Counted from the first letter of the stretch, positions 1 through 9,497 are shown. The stretch: 37,720 nucleotides of DNA from a bacterium (GCA_018824305.1 JAHJGM010000028.1:1-37720); one strand, 5' to 3'. Program-made: numbers and translations. Notes: generated by a model from the letters alone, not told the origin.

Positions 1-145
1 ATTATATACTTTTTAAGCTGTAAGTAAAGCTATTGGTTTAGTTGTGTTTTTCTTTGTCGAATAGTGTGTTTTTGGGCTTTGGAGCGTAATTTTTTTGTAA
101 TAAATGCTTAGTAAAATCACATTCTCGTGATAGAGAGATAATTTA

Positions 146-1768
146 ATGGGGAATATAAAACAAATGACTATCAAACAGAAGATAAGGGTTGGATTAGGTA
201 TCATATTTTTAGGGATAACCATAAACACTTTTGTCGTGTATTTTAATAATATCAAAGTATATGAGTTGAGTCAGCTGACGGCCGAGGAATCGGTTCCATT
301 TGCTCTCTCTGCTTCAGATGCTATCTATCAAACAGCTCAGTTCGAGCAGTACATCATGAAAGCGTGTCTGACCAAAAACCCGGGACTCATCAAAGAGGCA
401 GAGGTCGCTTACAACGCGTTTATGAAAGATATCAGCAGATTTGAGGAAAAGTACAAAAAAGAGGATGACAACAAAAGTCTGGCGATGGTCATGCCCATAA
501 AGAAAAATATGGAGATCTTTCTGCAAAGCGGCAAAGATATGATAGACAACTACGGTATCAGCGAAGAGGATGCGGCGTGGAGTCTGGATGTATTTGACAA
601 GCAGTCTATAGAGCTGATCCGTGATGTGAACAAGCTCAAAGATATGCAGGCGGATGAAGCCATACACAACTCGATGCTGACCATGGAAAAGGTAAACTTT
701 ACAAAGATATTCTCGGTCGCGATCGGAGTTTTTAATATTTTTGTGGGAATCGTGGTCGGTGTGATCCTGCTCAGATCCATCTTGGCATCGATCAAAAAGT
801 TTGGAGATGTGGTCGAAGTGGTCGCTAACAACCGTGATTTCAGTCGTGATATCGCACTGTCTGGCAAAGACGAGCTTTCAGATATGGGACATAAGATCAA
901 CTCGCTCGTATCGATGCTGCGTAACTCTTTTGACGAGATCCGTACGGCTTCGAGTCAAAACCTGACAGTGGCTTCCGAGCTTTCATCTACGACTTCAAAA
1001 ATCGGCAAGTCGGTTCAAGAGGAATCGGATATCGTACATCAGACAACGAGCGAATCAAACTCCACAAAAGAGATCATCCAAAGATCGGCGCAAGAAGCTC
1101 AAGTGGTAAAAGAGCGCTCGATAGAAGCAAGAGGTGCATTGCAAGAAGCTCAAAAATCACTCAGAGAGACAAATGAACAGCTTTCGATCACTGTTGAGAT
1201 AGAAGTGGAGATAAACACGAAACTCAATGCGCTCTCGATCGAAGCATCTCAGGTAAAAAATGTCCTTAGCGTGATCTCGGATATCGCAGATCAGACGAAC
1301 CTGCTAGCTCTTAATGCTGCCATAGAAGCGGCGCGTGCGGGTGAACACGGACGCGGATTTGCCGTTGTTGCGGATGAGGTACGTAAACTTGCAGAACGCA
1401 CACAAAAAAGCCTAGTCGAGACAAATGCGACGGTCAATGTCATCGTACAGTCTATCAACGAGATAACAGAACAGATGAACGAAAATAAAAACCGTATCGA
1501 TGCATTGATGGAGTCATCACACGAGCTAGACAGCAATACGGAGTTGGCAGTCGGCATCCTCTCTAACACCGTCGTAGATATAGAAAGACTGGCAAAAGAT
1601 TCAAATAAAAATGTCATCTCCATCGAAAATATCATCTCGAAGATGGAACACATCAATGCTCTTTCGACTTCAAATGCAAAAAGTGTCGAAGAGATCAATC
1701 AAAAAGCCGAGAACCTCTCGGATATGGCAAAGCGCCTAAGTAGCCAGATCTCCATCTACCACACATGA
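146..1768 (+). CDS. Methyl-accepting chemotaxis protein
   Basis: Transmembrane chemoreceptor that passes a ligand signal to CheA/CheW. Residues about 13-33 form a first membrane helix, 34-185 a helical periplasmic sensor, 188-210 a second helix, then a HAMP linker and a long cytoplasmic coiled coil. The signalling tip is clear: [19 protein letters not shown] followed by [19 protein letters not shown]. No C-terminal CheR-binding pentapeptide is visible. Ligand is unknown. The start at 146 has a GAGAG site eight bases upstream; an in-frame ATG at 164 giving [12 protein letters not shown], preceded by GGGGA, looks like the usual start of such receptors and is a real alternative. The 3' end overlaps the convergent cysteine-rich gene by 33 bases. 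Confidence 0.95.
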   Translation: MGNIKQMTIKQKIRVGLGIIFLGITINTFVVYFNNIKVYELSQLTAEESVPFALSASDAIYQTAQFEQYIMKACLTKNPGLIKEAEVAYNAFMKDISRFEEKYKKEDDNKSLAMVMPIKKNMEIFLQSGKDMIDNYGISEEDAAWSLDVFDKQSIELIRDVNKLKDMQADEAIHNSMLTMEKVNFTKIFSVAIGVFNIFVGIVVGVILLRSILASIKKFGDVVEVVANNRDFSRDIALSGKDELSDMGHKINSLVSMLRNSFDEIRTASSQNLTVASELSSTTSKIGKSVQEESDIVHQTTSESNSTKEIIQRSAQEAQVVKERSIEARGALQEAQKSLRETNEQLSITVEIEVEINTKLNALSIEASQVKNVLSVISDIADQTNLLALNAAIEAARAGEHGRGFAVVADEVRKLAERTQKSLVETNATVNVIVQSINEITEQMNENKNRIDALMESSHELDSNTELAVGILSNTVVDIERLAKDSNKNVISIENIISKMEHINALSTSNAKSVEEINQKAENLSDMAKRLSSQISIYHT

Positions 1769-2179
1769 TCTCATAGCATCTCTCCAACTCGGATCAAAAC
1801 TCTTTGTCACATACTTTTTGGTATGGGGCACCAGACACTTGGAGCAGTCTTGGTGGATGGCATCGCCGTAAACTCCTTCGCCGCCGTTCTTTGAGTCAAT
1901 GGAGCAAAAACTGTATTTTGTCTTCTCTCCTACTTTTTCAACACCTTCGTCTTTAAATCGAAAATGGGGACAGGCACAGAAGTAGCAGTTGAGATAAACA
2001 GTGTCATGGCATTTCTCATTTTTTTCATACAGAGGACAAAACTCTTTTTCGTTTTCTACCATCTTTTCATACTCAAAATACTCGATGATCTGCTCTTTTG
2101 TAAAGTTCTTGGCAGTGAGTTTGTCGATGATCTTTTTATGTTTGAGGGCATGGTTGTCGTACCAGTCGATATAACTCAT
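1736..2179 (-). CDS. Cysteine-rich small protein, last gene of the uptake operon
   Basis: A 147-residue soluble protein with nine cysteines (about C48, C57, C65, C68, C70, C92, C112, C115, C139), including CYFCAC and CSKC, which suggests binding of zinc or another metal or cluster. It resembles the cysteine-rich small domain family (PF04071, as I recall it), whose function is not settled. Its ATG overlaps the stop of the permease gene (2176-2179), so it is translationally coupled to the ABC transporter and probably serves the same substrate. The 3' end runs 33 bases into the convergent chemoreceptor gene. Family assignment is from recognition only. Confidence 0.8.
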   Translation of the reverse strand: MSYIDWYDNHALKHKKIIDKLTAKNFTKEQIIEYFEYEKMVENEKEFCPLYEKNEKCHDTVYLNCYFCACPHFRFKDEGVEKVGEKTKYSFCSIDSKNGGEGVYGDAIHQDCSKCLVPHTKKYVTKSFDPSWRDAMRSCVVDGDLAT

Positions 2180-3141
2180 TTTTTGCTCCTAGAGATGATG
2201 AGGTAGATAAAAAACGGTCCGCCGATAAGAGCCGTGATGATGCCGATAGGGAGTTCGCTTTGTGTACTTACCGCTCTTGTGAGAGTATCGCAAAAAAGTA
2301 AAAAGCCGCCCCCGAAAACCGCTGTTTTGAGGATACGGCGATTGACGCTTTGCGGGTATATCTTTGCTACGATATGAGGCACGACCAGTCCGACAAATCC
2401 TACGGGTCCGCTGATGCTGACTAGTATGCCCACACAAAAAGAGGAGAATGCCAAAAGGATGAGCGTGACTCTTTTTGTATCGACGCCTCTGAGCTTTGCA
2501 CCCTCATCACTGATGCTAAGAAGCTGCAGCTCGAACCTGTACATGTAGATGATAAGGATCAGGAGAAAAGCCACGACAGAGATAAAGATCGGATACTCCC
2601 ACCCGATGATGCTGAGCGAGCCCATCGTAAAGCGCAGGAGCATGTCGTTTTGGACGGCACTTCCAAGATAGAAGATGACCATAAGCAGCGAAGTGTAAAA
2701 GAGCGAAAGTGCGATGCCCAAAAGAAGCAGGCTCTCCTGATGGGAGTTTTTCAAAAATCTTGCCAGATATATGAGTAAAACGAGTGTCAGCAAAGAGCCT
2801 AGAAATCCGAAAAAACTGATGCCGAAAATCCCGAATATGAGAGTCGAGATCCCCAGTTTGATCGCTATGCCCGCACCAAGAACCGCTCCACTTGATATAC
2901 CCAGGGTATAGGGAGTCATTAAAGCGTTTCTAAAAAGTGTCTGAAACAACAATCCGCTGACTGCCAAGATCGCTCCGGCAAAAAATGCGAACAGAACACG
3001 GGGAAGACGGATATCGAAAAATATACTGTTTGCGAGATTTGAAGCGTCAAAAATATCGCTCAGATGTAGATCCACAGCACCAATAAAGGGAGAGACGAGT
3101 ATGACGATGATCAAAAATATCCATATAATGAACTTATTCAT
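2176..3141 (-). CDS. FecCD/BtuC-family ABC transporter permease
   Basis: Inner-membrane permease of 321 residues, highly hydrophobic with about nine to ten helices, as in BtuC and FecCD proteins for cobalamin, haem or ferric chelates. Family landmarks are visible: the region around RLPRVLFAFFAGAILAVSG near residues 45-63 and GFVGLVVPHI near 250, both typical of the family. It overlaps the ATPase gene by eight bases and the cysteine-rich gene by four, so the operon is tightly coupled. The sequence does not tell cobalamin from iron chelate. Confidence 0.93.
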   Translation of the reverse strand: MNKFIIWIFLIIVILVSPFIGAVDLHLSDIFDASNLANSIFFDIRLPRVLFAFFAGAILAVSGLLFQTLFRNALMTPYTLGISSGAVLGAGIAIKLGISTLIFGIFGISFFGFLGSLLTLVLLIYLARFLKNSHQESLLLLGIALSLFYTSLLMVIFYLGSAVQNDMLLRFTMGSLSIIGWEYPIFISVVAFLLILIIYMYRFELQLLSISDEGAKLRGVDTKRVTLILLAFSSFCVGILVSISGPVGFVGLVVPHIVAKIYPQSVNRRILKTAVFGGGFLLFCDTLTRAVSTQSELPIGIITALIGGPFFIYLIISRSKK

Positions 3142-3859
3142 AGACTACCGCCAGTGAGTTAAACTCTACGCCAAAGAGTCCTTTGAGCACTTCGTTGTCA
3201 AAAAGTTCTCTGCCAAACTTTTTTACAGACCTCTTTTGTATGAAGATGTTTTTGTTGTCCATGTAGCAGGCAAGGTGCAGATCGTGGGTGATGAGGATTA
3301 TCTGGCGGGAGTTTTTGAGCTCTTTGACGATCGAAGCGACTCTTTTTGTGTTTTGCGGGTCAAGGTTTGCCGTGGGTTCATCGAAGATGATGATCTTGCT
3401 CTCTTGGGTGAGGGCAGAGGCGATAAGGCACAGCTGCTGCTCACCTGAACTGAGAGAGCCGACGGTGTGCTCTTTTAAGTGAGCGAGGCCTACGAACTCT
3501 ATATTTTTCAGGGTTTTTTCTTTGTCCTCTTGCGTGTAGTCGAAAAGGTCCCTTTTGTATGCGAAACGTGAGAGGAGGACAAATTCGTAAACGCTTACAT
3601 GTGAGTCGTATATTTCGAGTTTTGCAGGGATGTAGGAGATGAGTTTTGCACGCTCGATGTGTCTGAGTGAGTTGATGTTTTTTGAGTCTATACTTATCTC
3701 TCCGCCAAAATCGATAAGTCCGCAGAGCGCTTTTGCAAAAGTGCTTTTGCCAGAACCGTTCGAGCCGATGATGCTCAGGTGTGTATCGATATCTAGGTCA
3801 ATATCTTGAAGGATTACTTCATTTTGATACTTACATGTAAGTTTTTTTATCTCAATCAT
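3134..3859 (-). CDS. ABC transporter ATP-binding protein (FepC/BtuD type)
   Basis: Energises the FecCD-type permease. All ATPase motifs are present: Walker A GSNGSGKST (about residues 32-40), signature LSSGEQQ, Walker B IIIFDEPTANLD and the switch histidine in ILITHD. At 241 residues it is of usual length. Codons 8-11 (LTCK) are written by an exact copy of the dispersed palindrome TTACATGTAA at 3831-3840. It overlaps the binding-protein gene by eight bases and the permease gene by eight. Confidence 0.95.
   Translation of the reverse strand: MIEIKKLTCKYQNEVILQDIDLDIDTHLSIIGSNGSGKSTFAKALCGLIDFGGEISIDSKNINSLRHIERAKLISYIPAKLEIYDSHVSVYEFVLLSRFAYKRDLFDYTQEDKEKTLKNIEFVGLAHLKEHTVGSLSSGEQQLCLIASALTQESKIIIFDEPTANLDPQNTKRVASIVKELKNSRQIILITHDLHLACYMDNKNIFIQKRSVKKFGRELFDNEVLKGLFGVEFNSLAVVYE
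3831..3840. repeat. Exact copy of dispersed palindrome, inside ABC ATPase
   Basis: The full twelve-base form CTTACATGTAAG spans 3830-3841 and encodes LTCK near the N-terminus of the ATPase on the minus strand. Confidence 0.9.
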
Positions 3860-4670
3860 TCATCTCCCTGCAAAGCCTTTTGATGGTAAGCGCTACCCGC
3901 TGGGACGGGATATGAAGGTAACTTTCATCCACGATAGATATCTTTTTGTTTTTTGAGGCATCGGTGGGAATTGAGTACCAGTTGGCAAGCGCTTTATCTA
4001 CATCCACATCAGGTTCGGTCGCTTTTGAGTGAAGTATGATGATCTGCTGCGGGTTGAGTGCTATGACGTTCTCGTAGCTAAGCACTGGCTGGCTGAGCAG
4101 TTCTGAGGAGTAGGCATTTGTGTTAGAGCATGCTTTTATGATATCTTCAAAAAATATACCGTGACCTGCGATGTAGATCCCGCTTCTTAAATCCTCTTTG
4201 AGTCCGTAGACGATCATCACGGAGTGGGGCGACTCGGCTTTTTTTGCATCTTTGAGAGCATCCTCTATCTCTTTTACGAGGGTGTCCGCATTCGTTTGAG
4301 CCGATATATTTTTTGAAATCGTCACAATTGAGTTTTTGATATCATCAAGTGTCTGAAGTCTTACCATCACTGTTTTTATGCCGAATTTTTGCAGTTTCTC
4401 CAAAGTGGCAAGATTAAAATCCTGTCCGATAACCAAAGTCGGTTGATAGGAGATGATCTTTTCGATGTTGGGATTGCTGTAACCGCCTATGAGAGGAAGT
4501 TTTTTTGCCTCTTTGGGATAGAGAGAATACTCGCTTGTAGCGACCATTGCTTCGCCTTCTCCTAGCGCAAAGACTATCTCCGTGATGGAGGGGCTCAGAG
4601 AGACGATCCTCTCGTTGCCCCAAAGAGCGAGCATAAAAATAAAGATGATAAAAACAGTTTTTATACCCAA
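3852..4670 (-). CDS. Periplasmic substrate-binding protein (BtuF/FepB type)
   Basis: Captures the chelate in the periplasm for the permease. The N-terminus is a hydrophobic signal segment (about residues 1-17), then RIVSLSPSITEIVFALG, a hallmark of the BtuF-like PF01497 family, and IEKIISYQPTLVIG. The start codon is TTG at 4670, preceded by an AGGA site about seven bases upstream; no better ATG is in frame. It lies nine bases after the receptor stop. No lipobox is evident, so it is probably soluble. Substrate unresolved: cobalamin, siderophore or haem are possible. Confidence 0.9.
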   Translation of the reverse strand: MGIKTVFIIFIFMLALWGNERIVSLSPSITEIVFALGEGEAMVATSEYSLYPKEAKKLPLIGGYSNPNIEKIISYQPTLVIGQDFNLATLEKLQKFGIKTVMVRLQTLDDIKNSIVTISKNISAQTNADTLVKEIEDALKDAKKAESPHSVMIVYGLKEDLRSGIYIAGHGIFFEDIIKACSNTNAYSSELLSQPVLSYENVIALNPQQIIILHSKATEPDVDVDKALANWYSIPTDASKNKKISIVDESYLHIPSQRVALTIKRLCREMND

Positions 4671-4679
4671 ACTCTTTCC

Positions 4680-6602
4680 TTAATATTTTAGTTTTAGCCC
4701 TGCTGTTGCAGTGGTCGTGAAGTTGACAGGATAGATGGCGTCATCATTGATCCAAATACCGTTTTTCTGATTGAACAGATTGTTTATTTTAACAAAAAGT
4801 TCCCAAGTTTTCTTTGCATAAGTAGCTGCGATGTCGGTACTCATGTAGGCATCTTGTTTTTGGTTCAGGTCATTGTTGAAATCTTCTGCCGCATAAGCTT
4901 CGCTTCTATAGGTCTGTGTAACTGTAAATGTCGTAGTTCCATTTGGCAGGTAGCTCAGCGTCGCTTTTACATTATGGTCGCTTACTCCCGGAAGTTTATT
5001 GCCCGAATAATCGAAACTTCCTATCTTCTCGCGGTCTATAATGGCTTGGACGTAGTTGTAGTTCAGTGCGACGCTTAGTGCATCATCGATCACGAACTTG
5101 TCATACAGGTCGATTCCGTATTTGTGCGATTTGTCGATGTTCGTGTTTTTCGCTCCCACATAGCTTACTCCTGCGTAGTAGTAGATCTCATCTTCCAGAT
5201 TTACATAATATGCCGAGATCTTGAACTTGTTCGTTTTGTCTATATTGTTATAGCCGAGTTCATAGCTGTTTGCTTTTGAGGGTTTTACATAGCCTCCGTA
5301 AGCTCCGGTAGAAAAGCTGAAAAGTCTGTCAAGACTCGCCGATTCAAAAGAGCGGGAGAAGTTTGCAAAGAGCGACTGTGAGGCATCTAGCAGGTAGTTC
5401 GCTCCAAGCTCTGCACCGTACATGTAGTCGTTCACGTTATCGGCGTTGTTGACATTGAAGTTGATTTTTTCATATCTGTATCCGGCTTTTAGCGTCAATT
5501 TGTCAAGGTAAAACTGACTCATGACAAACGCCGCCTGATTCTGTTTTGTCAGGTCGATCGTGGAAGATCTCTTTGCCGCACTGCCATCAAACCCGTCTAA
5601 GCCCAGAACGACCGAATACAGGTCATTAGCGTAATCCAAAGATATCTTTGCCGATTTGTAATCATAGTCATAAACCGATGAGTACGTGATGTAATCGGAT
5701 TGTTTTTTCTCAGTCGAGGTATCTAGATTGAGTGAGAGATTGTCATTGATAAAGTAGGTAGTCCCAAGAGAGAGGGCATCGCTTTTATATGTCTGGTGAG
5801 TAGCGCCCCAGTTCGTATCGCCTTTTTGATAAGGATTGCTGTCGTACTCATCTTTGTTCAAATAGCTTGCATAGATCACATCCGTATTTGTCGTAGTAGC
5901 GTTTAATCTGAGCTCCAACTCACTAACAGGGAGATATGAAAGGCTGAAATTAAAAGTAGAGAACTTGTTTTTGTCTTTATTGCCGTTGCTGTCTATATCT
6001 CTGATGCCGTCGTTTTTTTGCACTTCGCCGTTTAGAGAAAGGGAGAGTTTCTCGTCACTGCTTCCCACATAAAAAGCGGCATCCGCACTCCCGTAAGTAC
6101 CGCCGTAAAAGCTTATCTCTTTAGTATTGTCTTTTCGTGTCGTGATATTGATGACACCTGCATTGGCCCCGTCGCCTCCGCTTACGATCCCGCTTGATTT
6201 GATGATCTCTATTTTATCTATCGATGAGGGCGAGATTGAAGCCAAGAGCTGGGGAACCATATCGACATTGTTCATCTTGCGTCCGTTGAGGGTCACGACG
6301 ATGTTTTGGTATCCGCTGCCCACACCGTATCCGCGCATATCTATTTTTTGTACAAAAGGGTTTCCGTAAGCACTCGTCGCAAATACCGAACTGCTTTTAT
6401 TTAAAAACTCATAGATGTTTTGCACATGAGCTTTTTCTATCTCATCGGCCGTGTAGACCTCTACGGCGTCGGTTGATTTGAGTTCATCTGTTTTTATGGC
6501 TGTAGAATCAACGCTCAGCGGCTCTAGTACGATGGTGCTTTGTGCATATAGTGTACTTATAAGTGATGCTAGGATCAACGATATTTTTATATTTTTTTTC
6601 AT
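4680..6602 (-). CDS. TonB-dependent outer membrane receptor
   Basis: Outer membrane gated barrel of about 640 residues. It has a signal peptide (MKKNIKISLILASLISTLYA), a plug domain with the conserved stretch VTLNGRKMNN and IEIIKSSGIVSGGDGANAGVINI, and a barrel ending in GLKLKY with a C-terminal aromatic. I chose the ATG at 6602 because it starts a clean signal peptide and follows AAGGAAAATA; a frame open back to an ATG at 6656 would add 18 residues and spoil it. It heads the operon with the binding protein, ATPase and permease. The substrate is probably a metal chelate or cobalamin, by context only. I found no cobalamin riboswitch box upstream. Confidence 0.93.
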   Translation of the reverse strand: MKKNIKISLILASLISTLYAQSTIVLEPLSVDSTAIKTDELKSTDAVEVYTADEIEKAHVQNIYEFLNKSSSVFATSAYGNPFVQKIDMRGYGVGSGYQNIVVTLNGRKMNNVDMVPQLLASISPSSIDKIEIIKSSGIVSGGDGANAGVINITTRKDNTKEISFYGGTYGSADAAFYVGSSDEKLSLSLNGEVQKNDGIRDIDSNGNKDKNKFSTFNFSLSYLPVSELELRLNATTTNTDVIYASYLNKDEYDSNPYQKGDTNWGATHQTYKSDALSLGTTYFINDNLSLNLDTSTEKKQSDYITYSSVYDYDYKSAKISLDYANDLYSVVLGLDGFDGSAAKRSSTIDLTKQNQAAFVMSQFYLDKLTLKAGYRYEKINFNVNNADNVNDYMYGAELGANYLLDASQSLFANFSRSFESASLDRLFSFSTGAYGGYVKPSKANSYELGYNNIDKTNKFKISAYYVNLEDEIYYYAGVSYVGAKNTNIDKSHKYGIDLYDKFVIDDALSVALNYNYVQAIIDREKIGSFDYSGNKLPGVSDHNVKATLSYLPNGTTTFTVTQTYRSEAYAAEDFNNDLNQKQDAYMSTDIAATYAKKTWELFVKINNLFNQKNGIWINDDAIYPVNFTTTATAGLKLKY

Positions 6603-6634
6603 TATTTTCCTTGAATATTTCATATTTTTTTTGG

Positions 6635-6644
6635 TTACATGTAA
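6635..6644. repeat. Exact copy of dispersed palindrome TTACATGTAA
   Basis: Intergenic copy between the small hypothetical gene and the TonB receptor start, about 33 bases upstream of the receptor ATG. It would lie in the operon mRNA or its promoter region. Flanks are G and A, so only the ten-base core is symmetrical. Confidence 0.9.
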
Positions 6645-6652
6645 AAAAATGA

Positions 6653-6973
6653 TCAAGGAGGTGAGATCGAGGTGTTTAAAGTCACAAAGATCAGAGGTTT
6701 TGATTTTTGAAGTGCATGAAGTCTTAAAGTCTTTTTGGTGCGTCTTTTGTAAAAACAGTTACACTGGCAAGGCTTAGAAGAGAGCTCTAGTGTACCGAGG
6801 GTGGCGGCGAGTTCCTCATCCTCTTCTAAAGCCTCAAGTTCGTCACTGCAAAAGTTACTCATATGAAAAGTCTGCACACGGGAGCACTGGGCATTTAGCG
6901 TTACTTGATTGACAGTAGCGGTAATGGCGCGCAGGGTAAAATAGTTTTTACCGAAGCCTTTTGGCAGTTTCAT
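6653..6973 (-). CDS. Hypothetical small cysteine-containing protein
   Basis: An open frame of 106 codons fills the otherwise empty stretch between the receptor and the divergent NFACT gene. It has four cysteines, two in CQCNC, an acidic segment (LEALEEDEELAATL) and a basic segment (KRRTKKTLRL). An AGAG site sits about six bases upstream of the ATG. It would be transcribed in line with the uptake operon, 50 bases ahead of the receptor start. I do not recognise a family, and it may be an open frame without function. Confidence 0.45.
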   Translation of the reverse strand: MKLPKGFGKNYFTLRAITATVNQVTLNAQCSRVQTFHMSNFCSDELEALEEDEELAATLGTLELSSKPCQCNCFYKRRTKKTLRLHALQKSKPLIFVTLNTSISPP

Positions 6974-7027
6974 GATGCTCTTTTATATTAGTTTGGATAA
7001 TTTTCGAGATTGTACATAAAAGTAGGC

Positions 7028-7033
7028 TAAAAT
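7028..7033 (+). promoter_or_regulatory. Possible -10 box for the NFACT gene
   Basis: TAAAAT lies six bases before the ATG at 7040. A start of transcription about seven bases downstream would fall on the ATG itself, giving a leaderless mRNA. No Shine-Dalgarno sequence is visible before this ATG, which is consistent but not proof. Confidence 0.35.
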
Positions 7034-7039
7034 ATACTT

Positions 7040-8368
7040 ATGAAACTATCGCATCTAAAACAACTCATCGGCTATTTTAAAAAATTTGAAAAAATCAGCG
7101 CCATATACAGGACCTCCGACACCATCATAAAAGTGGTCTTTGACAGGGACGATGAGGTCTATTTTGATATGCAGCGCTCCAACTCCGCTATCTTTACATG
7201 TGAGAACTATACACGTTCAAAAGTCTACAACGCACCTTTTGACGTCGTGCTTTCAAAACGCTTTAATCGCTGCGAGCTAGAGGGTGTAACTCTTGTCGAG
7301 GGTGATAAGATACTCCGTTTTACGACAGTGCAAAAAGGCGCGTACAAAGAGATAAAGACATATCTGCAGTTTGAATTTACCGGAAAATATACAAACGTCA
7401 TCATCCTTGATGAAGATGAAACAGTCCTGGAAGCGCTTCGCCACATCGATCTTTTCTCCTCTTTTCGCGAGGTCAGAGTAGGACAAAAACTTCTGCCTCC
7501 TCCTGTAGCTCCTTTTGTCGCTAAAGAGTACCCGATAGAAAACATCGAGAAGTTCTTGCGTGATGTGTACAATGAGAGAAGCAAAGAGAGACTCGAATCA
7601 CTCAAAAAACAGAAAGTCTCGTTTTTGGAGAAAAAACTTTCGCGTCTTCAAAAGCTTTATGCCAATCTTGACGATGAAACGCTTTTAGGGCGTGAGATCG
7701 AGAAAAACGAACATCTTGGCAATCTTATCCTTGCAAATCTGCATCTCATAAAACCCTATGAAAGACATCTGCATGTAAGGGATTATGAGGGAAATGAGAT
7801 AGAGATAAGACTGGAGAGTTTTTTTTCGGCACCCGCAGATATCGCGAAGTACTTTTTCAAACTCTCCAAAAAAGCGAAGCAAAAGGCAAAAAATCTTCAT
7901 ATCGAGCGCTCTTCGCTCCAAGAGAAGATGGAGTTTTTGAGACATTTTATACAAACGGTACAAAATGCCCGCGATATCTCAAAAATCGAGCTCTTGTTCC
8001 CTGCGAAAAAACAGGATAAAAAGGTAAAACAAAACGAATCAATCGAGCAGTTTTTCATCGACGGCTATAAGGTGATGATAGGAAAAAGCGAAAAGGGCAA
8101 TATCGAACTTCTGCAAAAAGCAAAGGCAAAAGATACGTGGATCCATCTCAAAGAGAGACCATCCGCTCATGTCATCATCGTCAGTGACAAACAATCTCTG
8201 CCCCAACACATCATCTATGAAGCCGCAAAACTGTGCGTGGATTTTTCATTATTTGAAAAAGGACGCTACTTGGTCGATTATACTCCAAGACGTGAAGTGA
8301 AGATACAAGAGGGTGCGAACGTGCTTTACAACAAATACAACACGATAGAGGTTGATAACACTCTTTAG
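7040..8368 (+). CDS. NFACT-family protein (RqcH/Rqc2-like)
   Basis: A 442-residue cytoplasmic protein with an N-terminal NFACT-N type region (residues 1-150), a charged coiled-coil middle (about 170-300) and a C-terminal NFACT-R/DUF814 domain around KDTWIHLKERPSAHVIIVSD. In better-studied members (RqcH) this architecture binds 60S/50S subunits with stalled nascent chains and recruits alanyl-tRNA for tailing; shorter bacterial members like this one are less understood and were once labelled fibronectin-binding. RqcH proteins are usually about 550-580 residues, so this is a shortened form lacking part of the middle. No SD precedes the ATG. It is divergent from the uptake operon. Confidence 0.85.
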   Translation: MKLSHLKQLIGYFKKFEKISAIYRTSDTIIKVVFDRDDEVYFDMQRSNSAIFTCENYTRSKVYNAPFDVVLSKRFNRCELEGVTLVEGDKILRFTTVQKGAYKEIKTYLQFEFTGKYTNVIILDEDETVLEALRHIDLFSSFREVRVGQKLLPPPVAPFVAKEYPIENIEKFLRDVYNERSKERLESLKKQKVSFLEKKLSRLQKLYANLDDETLLGREIEKNEHLGNLILANLHLIKPYERHLHVRDYEGNEIEIRLESFFSAPADIAKYFFKLSKKAKQKAKNLHIERSSLQEKMEFLRHFIQTVQNARDISKIELLFPAKKQDKKVKQNESIEQFFIDGYKVMIGKSEKGNIELLQKAKAKDTWIHLKERPSAHVIIVSDKQSLPQHIIYEAAKLCVDFSLFEKGRYLVDYTPRREVKIQEGANVLYNKYNTIEVDNTL

Positions 8369-8377
8369 GAGCGTAAA

Positions 8378-8689
8378 ATGGGGATTGGTCCGGTCGGAAA
8401 TGCTATCTATGTAAATCAACAGACGGCAAGCGTGTCGAGTGAACACACAGCGAGGAATAATCGTATAGAGATGCAAAACTTTGCAGCGGGAGTTGCCATT
8501 AGCAAAGAGGAAAAAGAGGTCAAAGAGGTAAGACCTGCCGAAGAGAACCATAAGGTCGATGCCGATCGCGAGCATCAAAGACAAGAGCATGATGAGGAGC
8601 AAAAAAGGTCTCCTAAGCGAGAAAATATCGATAAAAAAGATGATGAAAACGAAGATGGCGAGATACACCACTTAGATATTAAAGTCTGA
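8378..8689 (+). CDS. Hypothetical charged protein
   Basis: A 103-residue protein that follows NFACT by nine bases, with TTAGGAG just upstream of its ATG as an SD. The N-terminal half (MGIGPVGNAIYVNQQTASV) is uncharged and polar; the rest is extremely rich in E, K, D, H and R and is probably disordered or helical. No signal peptide or membrane segment. I do not recognise a family with certainty. The good ribosome site and tight spacing make it a real gene in the NFACT operon. Confidence 0.7.
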   Translation: MGIGPVGNAIYVNQQTASVSSEHTARNNRIEMQNFAAGVAISKEEKEVKEVRPAEENHKVDADREHQRQEHDEEQKRSPKRENIDKKDDENEDGEIHHLDIKV

Positions 8690-8694
8690 TAGGA

Positions 8695-8700
8695 TATAAT
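8695..8700 (+). promoter_or_regulatory. Possible -10 box for cdsA-dxr
   Basis: TATAAT in the 40-base gap between the charged hypothetical gene and cdsA, about 30 bases before the cdsA ATG. Campylobacterota housekeeping promoters typically show a strong -10 and little -35, which fits. Confidence 0.5.
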
Positions 8701-8729
8701 AACTCATCAACTTCTAGATTGGATTTTTC

Positions 8730-9494
8730 ATGCAGATAATGGATAAATTTGGCTCTAATAAAGAGAGAGTAGTTACCGGGCTTAGTCTTTTAGCAGCTGT
8801 TTTAGTGATAGGGTTTATAGACAGCTTTTTACTTACATGGCTTGTTTTGGGAATAGTGTATCTTCTTGCTTTTAAAGAAGCGAACGAACTTTTTGGAGTC
8901 GATAACAACTCACTCTTCTTTTACGGTGCGCTTATTTGGCTGGTAGCACTTTTTTATCCTTACGGCGATGACCTTTTCGTTATTGCGGGTGTTATATTTT
9001 TCGGTGCTGTAGCTTACACTCAAAACATCCCGTGGAAAAACTTTTTGCCATTTTTGTATCCTACTGCCGGAATGCTGTTCTTCTGGACGCTTTACCAAGA
9101 ATACGGGATGATAGCGCTTTTATGGCTGATTGTAACAGTAGCGATGACAGACGTGGGTGCCTACTATGTGGGTAAAAGTATCGGAAAGACCCCGTTTTGT
9201 ACCACGAGTCCAAACAAGACGATGGAGGGCGTTGTCGGCGGTGTTTTAATCGCGACACTAGTGAGCTTTTTCATCGGTGTCACATTTGTGGGTATCTCAA
9301 AAGCGATTATCATCTCATTTTTGGTCGCATTGACATCGATCTTCGGTGATCTGTTTGAGAGTTATTTAAAACGTCAGGCGGGAGTCAAAGACAGCGGGAA
9401 GATACTTCCGGGTCACGGCGGCGTGCTTGACAGGATAGACGGCTACCTTTTTGGCGCTATCGTCATGCTTGTACTGCTGCGCGGTTTGGTATAA
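8730..9494 (+). CDS. cdsA: Phosphatidate cytidylyltransferase
   Basis: Makes CDP-diacylglycerol from phosphatidate and CTP, the branch point to phosphatidylethanolamine and phosphatidylglycerol, in the inner membrane. About seven to eight hydrophobic helices are visible. The family signature lies at the C-terminus: SYLKRQAGVKDSGKILPGHG followed by GVLDRIDG, with the catalytic acidic residues. Length 254 is usual. An ATG at 8739 (MDKFGSN) is an alternative start. dxr follows after three bases, a pairing common in bacteria. Confidence 0.95.
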   Translation: MQIMDKFGSNKERVVTGLSLLAAVLVIGFIDSFLLTWLVLGIVYLLAFKEANELFGVDNNSLFFYGALIWLVALFYPYGDDLFVIAGVIFFGAVAYTQNIPWKNFLPFLYPTAGMLFFWTLYQEYGMIALLWLIVTVAMTDVGAYYVGKSIGKTPFCTTSPNKTMEGVVGGVLIATLVSFFIGVTFVGISKAIIISFLVALTSIFGDLFESYLKRQAGVKDSGKILPGHGGVLDRIDGYLFGAIVMLVLLRGLV

Positions 9495-9497
9495 ACA

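Noticed and set aside
1-145. Promoter for the chemoreceptor gene
   Set aside because: Several AT-rich hexamers fit about equally; I found no clear sigma-28 or sigma-54 site and no strong TATAAT.
6656-7039. Cobalamin riboswitch in front of the TonB receptor
   Set aside because: I looked for the GCCACTG box and its complement and found neither; no conserved core could be placed.
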